Below, piece after piece: positions 25,697 to 32,199 of a stretch of 38,316 nt of DNA. Under the pieces are notes generated by a model, which saw only the letters and a list, made by a program, of their open reading frames with translations, searched no databases and was not told the origin of the DNA. Position 1 is the stretch's first letter. The number at the start of each line of letters is the position of its first letter. Made by a program: the position numbers and the translations under genes. Origin of the DNA: DASULK01 sp036381835 (lineage in GTDB: Bacteria > Actinomycetota > Actinomycetes > Mycobacteriales > Micromonosporaceae); NCBI GenBank assembly GCA_036381835.1, contig DASVCA010000137.1, forward strand, positions 1 through 38,316, read 5' to 3'.

Positions 25697-26722
25697 TCAG
25701 CCGTGGCGGCTCAGTTCGTGGAAGAAGCCCGGCACGACGTACGGCCGGCCCCCGGCGACGACGGTGTCGTAGACGTGCTTCGCCAGGACGAGGTCGAGCA
25801 CGCCCAGGCCGAAGGGCGAGAAGACGACCGGCTGGTCGGCCGGCGCGGTGAGCCGGCCGACCAGCACGTCGTAGAGGGTGCCGGCGACGAAGCCGCGGTG
25901 CCCGGTCCGCTGCTCGGTCAGGTGCAGCGAGGTGTTGGCCTTCATGCAGTGCTCGACGTCGTCGACCACGTTCCAGGCGGACAGGATCATGTCCGGCGAC
26001 AGGTCCCGCAGTGAGATGTGCAGGACCAGCGGGTTGTGGGCCAGCAGCGCCGGGTCGTGCAGGTACGGCTCACCGGCGACGGTGGCGAACACCACGAGGT
26101 CGCTGGCGCGGATCAGCTCCGCCGCGGTGTCGTGCACCCGTACCGGGGACCGCTGGACCTCCCGCAGGTGCGCGGCGAGGCCAGCGGCCGACTCGGCGGC
26201 GATGTCGTGTACTCCGATCTCGTCGAACTCCAGTCCGTTGCCGGCGAGGTAGGTGTGGATGTAGCGGGCGATGAGGCCGGCGCCGACGATGCCGAGCCGG
26301 CGCACGGGCCGGGCACGGCTGGCGCTGAGGCGCAGCGCGGCGAGGCTGGCGGAGGCCGCCGTGCGCGCCGCGCTGACGATGGACGCCTCCATGCAGGCGA
26401 TGGGGTAGCCGGTCGTGACGTCGTTGAGGATCAGCACGGCCGAGGCCCGGGGGATGCCGGCGGCGACGTTCTCCGGGAAACTGGAGATCCACTTGATGCC
26501 GTGCACCGCGACCTTGCCGCCGACCGAGGCGGGCAGCGCGATGATGCGCGACGTCGGCCGATCGGGGAAGCGCAGGAAGTACGAGTCCGGATTGACCGTC
26601 TCGCCTTCACCGTGCAACCGGTAGGCGGTGTCGATCAGCTCGGTGACCACGCGCTCCTGGCCGTGGACGACGTCGTGTACCTGGGCGCCCGAGATGACGA
26701 CGAATGGCGGTGTCTGAGACAT
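25697..26722 (-). CDS. sbnB: SbnB-like dehydrogenase for 2,3-diaminopropionate synthesis
   Basis: 341 residues of the ornithine cyclodeaminase/mu-crystallin family: an N-terminal substrate part with GGKVAVHGIKWISSFPEN, a Rossmann motif RLGIVGAGLIARYIHTYL, and SLRDLSPDMI. The SbnB subgroup uses NAD+ to cleave N-(1-amino-1-carboxy-2-ethyl)glutamate into L-2,3-diaminopropionate, 2-oxoglutarate and NADH. The SbnA partner is encoded 4 kb upstream in the same unit, which supports SbnB over ornithine cyclodeaminase. I chose ATG 26722 because GGACGGAG lies upstream of it. A TTG at 26734 would overlap that site and add four residues. Confidence 0.88.
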   Translation of the reverse strand: MSQTPPFVVISGAQVHDVVHGQERVVTELIDTAYRLHGEGETVNPDSYFLRFPDRPTSRIIALPASVGGKVAVHGIKWISSFPENVAAGIPRASAVLILNDVTTGYPIACMEASIVSAARTAASASLAALRLSASRARPVRRLGIVGAGLIARYIHTYLAGNGLEFDEIGVHDIAAESAAGLAAHLREVQRSPVRVHDTAAELIRASDLVVFATVAGEPYLHDPALLAHNPLVLHISLRDLSPDMILSAWNVVDDVEHCMKANTSLHLTEQRTGHRGFVAGTLYDVLVGRLTAPADQPVVFSPFGLGVLDLVLAKHVYDTVVAGGRPYVVPGFFHELSRHG

Positions 26723-26796
26723 GGTGGTCGACAACTCCGTCCGCTGTAGGGTCCGGTCCGGCGTTCTCCGGGGTTCTCACTCGGCGGCGCGTCCGC

Positions 26797-27003
26797 TCAC
26801 CGGGCAGCCGTGGTGGCCATCGCCCGGCGCAGCGACGCCGGTCGCATGTCGGTCCAGTGCTGGTCGACGTAGGCGACGCACTCGTCCTCGGGCCCTTCGA
26901 AGCCCGCGGGCCGCCAACCGCCGGGCACCGGCCGACCGGCTGGGAACAGGGCGTACTGCTCCTCGGTGTTGATCAGTACGGCCCATCGTTCGACGCCGCT
27001 CAC
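26797..27003 (-). CDS. mbtH: MbtH-like adenylation-domain chaperone
   Basis: 68 residues with the full MbtH pattern: INTEEQYALFP, VPGGWRPAGFEG, a Cys (DECVAYVDQHW) and the invariant WTDMRPASLR. MbtH proteins bind NRPS adenylation domains and are often needed for their folding or activity. The GTG start overlaps the stop of the adenylation-PCP gene by 4 bp (GTGA), so the two are almost certainly translated together. A slightly unusual YALFP replaces the common S-LWP. The start is fixed by the MbtH length and the overlap. Confidence 0.95.
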   Translation of the reverse strand: MSGVERWAVLINTEEQYALFPAGRPVPGGWRPAGFEGPEDECVAYVDQHWTDMRPASLRRAMATTAAR

Positions 27004-28892
27004 GCCGGGACCTCCGCGGCGAGGTGCGCCTCGAGTCGCTCGTTGACGGCGGCGGTGAACGCGGTGAACGTCCGGTGCGTGAACAGCAACTGGGTCGGTA
27101 CCTTCATGCCGAGCGCCGAGCGCAGCCGGCTGGCGACCTGCATGGCGCTCAGGGAGTGGCCGCCGATCTCGAAGAAGTCGTCGTCGGCGGCGACGGTGTC
27201 CACCTTCAGCACTTCGCACCACACGGTGCGGACGGTCTCGGTCGCGTCAGCCTTCATCGTCTTCTCCTGTTCCTCTCGCGGACCTGACAGGTCCTGGCCG
27301 GACTCCAGCCGGTTGATCAGCGCGCCGCGGTCGGCCTTGCCACCGACGGTCAGCGGAATCGAATCGACAACTGTGTATTCAGTGGGTCGCATCCAGGTCG
27401 GCAACTGGCTCGCGGTGTGCTCGCGGACACCGTCGAGCCCGGCGCCGGGCCGCAGCCGTACGACGGCGTGCAGCCAGCCGCCGCCGTCGCCGTCCGGGCG
27501 GTACAGCACCACGGCGCGTGTCACGTCCGGGTGATCGGCGATGACGGCCTCGATCTCGCCGAGCTCCACCCGGTGACCGCGGATCTTGATCTGGTCGTCG
27601 GTACGGCCGAGGTAGGTCAGCGTGCCGTCCGCGCGCAGCACGACGCGGTCGCCGGTGCGGTACATCCGCGCCCCGTCACCCGACAGCGGATCGGGCACGA
27701 ACTTCGTCGCGGTGAGGCCGGGACGGCCCGTGTACCCACGGGCCAGGTACGGGCCGGCGACGCACAGCTCCCCCGGCGTACCGACCGGCACCGGTTCGAG
27801 GTTCTCGTCCACCACGCGCACCTCGACCCCGGCGAGCGGGCGGCCGATGTGGGGGGTGTCGCCAGGCCTGATCGGCGTACCGGACACGTTGACCGTGGCC
27901 TCGGTCGGCCCGTACAGATTCATCGCCGAAAGCACGCCGTCGGCGATGAGCTCCTGCAGCGTCTGCCACAACGGCGCCGGGATCGCCTCACCGGCGATGA
28001 ACAGGCGCAGGTGTGTGCCACGACGCGCGACACCCGCCAGGTCGTCGATGAGCATCTGGGCGTGGGAGGGCGTCATGTCGGCCTCGGTGAGCCCGTGCTC
28101 CACCATGAACTCGGCGAACTCCTCGGCGTCACGGCGCATGTCGTCGGTCAGCACGCCGACGGTGTCGCCGCGGAAGACGCGCACCCACTCCTGCACCGAC
28201 GCGTCGAAGGCGACCGACGCGTTCCAGGCCAGGCGGGCTCCCGGCGGCCCGAAGAAGCCGCCCTGCTCCATCCCGTTGAGGAAGCTGACCAGCGAGCGGT
28301 GCGAGATCTCCACGCCCTTGGGTCGACCCGTCGAACCCGACGTGAAGATGATGTAGGCGAGGTTGTCGGGGTGCAGGGATACCGGTGTCGCGCGGGACAG
28401 CGCCGCCCAGTCGACGCGGTCCAACACCACCGGCGCCGCCCCGCCCGTGCTCGGCACGGACTCCACCAGGTCGGCGGTGGTGATGGTGGTGACCAGCCCG
28501 GCGTCACGGGCGATGCGGGCCAGCCGCTGCGCGGGCTGTTCCGGGTCGAACGGCACGTAGACCGCCCCGGCCTTGAGGATGCCGAGGATGGCGACGAGCA
28601 GGTTCACCGAACGCGGAAGCAGGACACCCACCCGGCGCTCCGGGCCGGCGCCGCGCTCGGCGAGCAGGCCGGCCAGCCGGTCGCTGAGGTCGTCGAGCTC
28701 CGCGTACGTGAGTCGGCCGTCAACGGCGACCACGGCCTCGCGGTCCGGATGCTCCTGCACCACCCGGCGGAACGCGGCGATGGCCGATCCGTGCCATTCC
28801 GGCAGGGCGCGACGGTCCGGGACCACGCCGTCCGTCGGTGCCACCGCGACGGCCGCGACCTCGGCCGTGGTCGGTTCGATCGTGTGGGTCAT
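27000..28892 (-). CDS. NRPS protein, adenylation-PCP
   Basis: 630 residues. Adenylation domain: A3 IIFTSGSTGRPKG, A4 VAFDASVQEW (Asp230), A5 LYGPTEATVN, A7 YRTGDRV, A8 IRGHRVELGEIE, A10 PLTVGGKADR. Then a PCP with FFEIGGHSLSAM (Ser580). There is no condensation, epimerisation or TE domain. Reading the pocket by eye against GrsA gives D-A-Q-D-F-A-L-V-N-K. The acidic Asp230 indicates an alpha-amino acid. The first four positions resemble codes I recall for Gln, so specificity is not settled by motif. The SbnA/SbnB genes in the same unit make L-2,3-diaminopropionate the likely substrate. ATG 28892 overlaps the preceding stop (ATGA), and the open frame upstream of it is not coding. Confidence 0.92.
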   Translation of the reverse strand: MTHTIEPTTAEVAAVAVAPTDGVVPDRRALPEWHGSAIAAFRRVVQEHPDREAVVAVDGRLTYAELDDLSDRLAGLLAERGAGPERRVGVLLPRSVNLLVAILGILKAGAVYVPFDPEQPAQRLARIARDAGLVTTITTADLVESVPSTGGAAPVVLDRVDWAALSRATPVSLHPDNLAYIIFTSGSTGRPKGVEISHRSLVSFLNGMEQGGFFGPPGARLAWNASVAFDASVQEWVRVFRGDTVGVLTDDMRRDAEEFAEFMVEHGLTEADMTPSHAQMLIDDLAGVARRGTHLRLFIAGEAIPAPLWQTLQELIADGVLSAMNLYGPTEATVNVSGTPIRPGDTPHIGRPLAGVEVRVVDENLEPVPVGTPGELCVAGPYLARGYTGRPGLTATKFVPDPLSGDGARMYRTGDRVVLRADGTLTYLGRTDDQIKIRGHRVELGEIEAVIADHPDVTRAVVLYRPDGDGGGWLHAVVRLRPGAGLDGVREHTASQLPTWMRPTEYTVVDSIPLTVGGKADRGALINRLESGQDLSGPREEQEKTMKADATETVRTVWCEVLKVDTVAADDDFFEIGGHSLSAMQVASRLRSALGMKVPTQLLFTHRTFTAFTAAVNERLEAHLAAEVPA

Positions 28893-29425
28893 GGCCGCTC
28901 GAACTCCTCCCGCTGCGCGGCGACCTTGTCCAGCAGCGCCTGCGTGTCCTGCAGCGGTCCGGCCTCGGTCTGCAGCGCGACCTTCCACTGGCCGTGGTCG
29001 CGCACCCAGCAGGTCACGTGGACGAACGTGATCGATCCCTGCTCCGCCGAGTCGAAGCGGGCGACCTCGAGGATCTGGCCGCTCACACAGTTCTGCACGA
29101 CCGTCTTGATCGGGGTGATCCGCAACGTCCAGGTCGGCTCGTCGAAGTACTCCCGCAGGATCCGCCCCCACGCGTCCCGGTTCATCCCGACGGTGCCGTC
29201 GGCGCCGAGCCCGGTGGCGTTCTCGTTGACGAAGTACGAGATGAAGCGCTCGTAGTCGCGCTCGGCGAACGCCCGGTCGAAGTCCTGTCCGGCGGCGATG
29301 AGTTCCTCCACGCACCGGGGACACCCGGCGTAGCCGGCGTGTCCGGCGATGAAGGCGATGTCGGGTACCGCTTCACCCTCGATGCGCGCGGAGTCCAGGT
29401 CGACGACTGCCAGTTTCTCCCGCAT
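28889..29425 (-). CDS. NTF2-like (SnoaL-type) protein with an N-terminal CxxC
   Basis: 178 residues. The central part (FDRAFAERDYERFISYFVNENATGLGADG... through FVHVTCWVRDHGQWKV) has the cone-shaped NTF2-like fold pattern used by polyketide cyclases, isomerases and many proteins of unknown role. The first 50 residues are unusual and include a CPRC pair (GYAGCPRCVEELI) that could bind a metal or form a disulfide. It is tightly packed between the GNAT gene (4-bp gap) and the adenylation-PCP gene (4-bp overlap), so it belongs to the same unit. I do not know the reaction. A cyclase or isomerase acting on the aminoacyl or polyketide intermediate is possible. Confidence 0.72.
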   Translation of the reverse strand: MREKLAVVDLDSARIEGEAVPDIAFIAGHAGYAGCPRCVEELIAAGQDFDRAFAERDYERFISYFVNENATGLGADGTVGMNRDAWGRILREYFDEPTWTLRITPIKTVVQNCVSGQILEVARFDSAEQGSITFVHVTCWVRDHGQWKVALQTEAGPLQDTQALLDKVAAQREEFERP

Positions 29426-29429
29426 CAGC

Positions 29430-29966
29430 TCATTCCCTGCCTGTCCGTTGGTCGGTCCCCGTCTCCGGGGTGTGGGTCATCAGCAGCAGGACCCCGTCGG
29501 GGTCCATGGGGTCGGGGATGGTGCCGCAACGGCGGAATCCCTCGGATTCGTAGAGCGCCTGGGCGCGTGCGTTGTCCGGCTTGACGTCGAGCCAGACCTC
29601 CCTGGCACCGTGACGTGCGTAGGCGCGCGCGACCGCGGCCCGGAACAACCGGCGCCCGGTGCCCCGGCCGCGGTGGCGGTGCGACACGACGATCCGGCGC
29701 AGTTCGACCGAGCCCCCACCGTCGCGCAGCCCGGCGAGCACCACGAACCCCACGACCGTGCCGTCGGCGGCCTCGGCGACGATCTGCTCCTGGTCGTCGT
29801 CGGCCAGCGCCCGCTCGTGGTAGTCCCGGCCGGTCACGCCGATGTACCGGGTGGTGTCCGGGCCGGTCTCGATCTCGACCATGGCGGCGAGGTCGGCTCC
29901 GGTGGCGGTGCGGAACCGCAGATCGGCGTCGGTCATCGTGTCGCCCATGGCGTCCACCCCGGTCAC
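29430..29966 (-). CDS. GNAT-family N-acetyltransferase
   Basis: 178 residues with the GNAT core: strand VVGFVVLAGL, then LRRIVVSHRHRGRGTGRRLF containing the acyl-CoA pyrophosphate loop (RHRGRGTG), and the C-terminal KPDNARAQALYESEGFRRCG. It would transfer an acetyl or other acyl group from CoA to an amine. The gene starts at a GTG that overlaps the stop of the dioxygenase gene (GTGA), which supports this start over internal ATGs. In this setting it could acylate the side-chain amine of diaminopropionate, act in self-protection, or modify the product. The choice is open. Confidence 0.85.
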   Translation of the reverse strand: MTGVDAMGDTMTDADLRFRTATGADLAAMVEIETGPDTTRYIGVTGRDYHERALADDDQEQIVAEAADGTVVGFVVLAGLRDGGGSVELRRIVVSHRHRGRGTGRRLFRAAVARAYARHGAREVWLDVKPDNARAQALYESEGFRRCGTIPDPMDPDGVLLLMTHTPETGTDQRTGRE

Positions 29967-30922
29967 GCGACCGCTGGGGCGTTGGACGCCTCAGCCATCG
30001 CGATAGCGATCTTGCGCGGTCCGGTGTACGGCTCCCGGCCGTGCGCGGTCAGCATGTTGTCGATGACCAGCAGGTCGTCCTGCTGCCAGTCGAACCGGAC
30101 CTTGGCCGATTCGTACGCCTGCTTGAGGTGCTCGACGACGTCGTCCGGGATCCGCCCACCGTCGCCGTAATAGGTGTGGCTCGGCAGGTTCTCCTCGCCG
30201 TACATCTCGAGCATCTGCTCGCGGTAGATCTCCGGCAGCGAGTTGATGTGGAAGAAGGTCGCGTGGTTGAACCAGACCATCTCCCCGGTGACCGGGTGGC
30301 GGTGCATCGCCTCGCGGACCGCGCGGGTACGCAGCCCGTCTGCGCCGACCCACTCCACGGCGATGTCCTGGCTGGCGCAGTACCGCTCGACCTCCGCGCG
30401 GTCCTCGGTGTCGTAGTAGTACTGCCAGCTACCGCCCATGTCGCCGAGGAAGGTCTTGACGTACATCCACTTGCGCCGGACGAACTCCTCGACCACCGCC
30501 GGGTCGATGTTGCGGTAGACCTGCCGCACGTCGGCCAGTGGCGTCGCGCCGAGCGTCTCGGGCGGGGTGACACAGTAGAAGTAGACCTTCTGCGGCCAGT
30601 GCGTCTGGTACGAGCACTCGTTGTGCAGGAAGATCGACTCGGTCGGCGGGTAGTCGGTCGAGGTGAAGACGTTGCCGGAGATGCTGCTGCGCGGCGAGGA
30701 CCGCTCGGTGTAGTCGAGCAGTTCACCCGAGAGCGCTCGGACGACGTCGTGCAGGCCCTCGACACCGCCCACGTCGAACCCGCGGAACAGCACCGCGCCG
30801 GCCTCGGTGATGAGTTGCCGGATCTCGGCGCGGTTCTCCTTGACGGTGGCCACGATGGACCCGTCGCCGTCAGGCACGATCAGCGCGGGCAGGGTCTGAC
30901 CGGGAAGCTGGGACACCCGCAT
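29963..30922 (-). CDS. Fe(II)/2-oxoglutarate dioxygenase, TauD/SyrP-like
   Basis: 319 residues of the TauD/TfdA family, SyrP-like subgroup. The facial triad is visible as LHNECSY (His100, Glu102) and the distal His294 in NMLTAHGREPYTGPRK, with an Arg after it for 2-oxoglutarate. SyrP-type members hydroxylate the beta-carbon of an amino acid while it is bound to a peptidyl carrier protein. The nearby adenylation-PCP protein and Dap genes make PCP-bound Dap or a related amino acid the natural substrate candidate. The ATG has GGAG at a good distance. The next gene upstream is SbnA-like (48-bp gap), and the GNAT gene overlaps its end. Confidence 0.9.
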   Translation of the reverse strand: MRVSQLPGQTLPALIVPDGDGSIVATVKENRAEIRQLITEAGAVLFRGFDVGGVEGLHDVVRALSGELLDYTERSSPRSSISGNVFTSTDYPPTESIFLHNECSYQTHWPQKVYFYCVTPPETLGATPLADVRQVYRNIDPAVVEEFVRRKWMYVKTFLGDMGGSWQYYYDTEDRAEVERYCASQDIAVEWVGADGLRTRAVREAMHRHPVTGEMVWFNHATFFHINSLPEIYREQMLEMYGEENLPSHTYYGDGGRIPDDVVEHLKQAYESAKVRFDWQQDDLLVIDNMLTAHGREPYTGPRKIAIAMAEASNAPAVA

Positions 30923-30970
30923 GCGTTTCTCCTCTCGAAAGACACCGAAGCCGGTTCGCCGTAGGCCGGA

Positions 30971-31981
30971 TCACCGCCGGCCGGCCACCGCGATCCCGGA
31001 CTCCTTCCACAGATGTGCGACCTCGCCGAAGTTCCGCTGGACCCACTCGTCGGAGTAGATCGTGTTGAGGTACCGCTCGCCGCGGTCCGGGAAGATCAGC
31101 ACGACGTTGGATCCCGCGGGAATCTGCTCCCGCATCCGTTCCAGCGCCGACACCACAGCGCCGGAGGAACCGCCGGCGAGGATCGCCTCGCGGGCCACCA
31201 GCCGACGGCATCCGACGACACAGTCGAGATCCGAGACGTGGACCACCGAGTACGACCCGCTCGGATCGAGCAGCGGGGGCCGGGCCGAGGCCCCGTGACC
31301 GGGGATCAGGCGCCGGCGGCTCTCGTCCCCGAAGATGGCACTGCCCACGGCATCGACGGCGACGACCCTGGTCGGCAACCGGTGCTCGCGCACGTACTGC
31401 AGGACGCCGGTGAGCGTGCCGCACGTGCTGGTGGCGCAGAAGATGAAGTCCAGCCGGCCCGGCAACGCCTCGACGACCTCCCGCATGGTCTGGTGGTGCG
31501 CCTGCGGGTTGAGCGGGTTGGCGTACTGGTTGGGCCAGTACGAGTTCGGTATCTGCGAGAGCAGCTCGCGCACCCGCGCGATCCGTCTCGGCAGGAACTC
31601 GCCGGTCTGCGGATCCGGCTCGGTGATCACCTCGATCTCGGCCTGGTACGCGCGCAGGATGGCGAGGTTCTGCCCGGTGGTCTTCGCGTCCACCACGCAG
31701 ATAAAGCGCAGGCCGTAATACCGGCAGAGCTGGGCGATGCCGATCGCCAAATTGCCCGAACTCGACTCGACGACCACCGAACGGTGCGGAACCAGCTCGC
31801 CCGACCTGATTTTGTGCAGCAACATGTTGCGGGCCGTACGGTCCTTGATACTGCCGCCGGGATTCGCCATCTCCAATTTCGCGAACACCCGTGCCGGAAT
31901 ATCACGCAGCAGGCCGTTCAGTTCGACCAAAGGGGTGTCGCCGATGCACCCCAGAATTCCGTGTGCGGTGCCCTCTGTCAT
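30971..31981 (-). CDS. sbnA: SbnA-like PLP enzyme for 2,3-diaminopropionate synthesis
   Basis: 336 residues of the cysteine synthase (fold type II PLP) family. The PLP lysine is Lys46 in NPGGSIKDRTARN, followed by VVESSSGNLAIGIAQL and a phosphate-binding ATSTCGTLTGV loop. SbnA proteins condense O-phospho-L-serine with L-glutamate to give N-(1-amino-1-carboxy-2-ethyl)glutamate, which SbnB then splits. The presence of an SbnB homologue in the same unit and the SSSGN rather than the usual Thr-Ser-Gly-Asn sequence favour this over O-acetylserine sulfhydrylase. It is the first gene of the long leftward unit, with GGGAG 7 nt before the ATG and the SARP-type repeats about 70 bp upstream. Confidence 0.9.
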   Translation of the reverse strand: MTEGTAHGILGCIGDTPLVELNGLLRDIPARVFAKLEMANPGGSIKDRTARNMLLHKIRSGELVPHRSVVVESSSGNLAIGIAQLCRYYGLRFICVVDAKTTGQNLAILRAYQAEIEVITEPDPQTGEFLPRRIARVRELLSQIPNSYWPNQYANPLNPQAHHQTMREVVEALPGRLDFIFCATSTCGTLTGVLQYVREHRLPTRVVAVDAVGSAIFGDESRRRLIPGHGASARPPLLDPSGSYSVVHVSDLDCVVGCRRLVAREAILAGGSSGAVVSALERMREQIPAGSNVVLIFPDRGERYLNTIYSDEWVQRNFGEVAHLWKESGIAVAGRR

Positions 31982-32052
31982 ACCACCGCTCCCTGTCCGT
32001 GCGGTTTTCCGGCCCGACCGCCGGGATCGACGGCACCGAGTGTGCGGGCGAC

Positions 32053-32081
32053 TCCTTGAGCGATCCTTGACGTCACCTTGA
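32053..32081. promoter_or_regulatory. Triple heptamer repeat at 11-bp spacing (SARP operator)
   Basis: On the plus strand TCCTTGA (32053-32059), TCCTTGA (32064-32070) and ACCTTGA (32075-32081) are separated by exactly 4 nt, giving an 11-bp period. Read on the minus strand they are TCAAGGT, TCAAGGA, TCAAGGA, pointing at the sbnA-led unit. SARP proteins bind such heptamers (TCGAG-like) on one face of the helix about 8 bp before a -10. Here CACACT (minus strand 32044-32039) lies exactly 8 bp past the last repeat. The site lies in the 218-bp divergent region 31982-32199 and could also serve PKS C. Confidence 0.8.
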
Positions 32082-32199
32082 CGCGGCCGCTACCGGACCG
32101 AGTCGCGGTGATCACGAAAAATGACGCCACAAGGCCGGCTCAAGCGGACGCGAATACGGTTGCGCCGACTCGTGCCCCGGTCAGACATCGAGGAGCGAC

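Noticed and set aside
28893..29324. N-terminal extension of the adenylation-PCP frame
   Set aside because: The extra 140 residues are Arg-rich and overlap the NTF2-like gene in another frame. The ATG at 28892 with an ATGA overlap is the natural start.
30971..31981. Primary-metabolism cysteine synthase
   Set aside because: Pairing with an SbnB homologue and an NRPS activation gene in one unit favours SbnA. Family motif differences agree, though without a tree this is not absolute.
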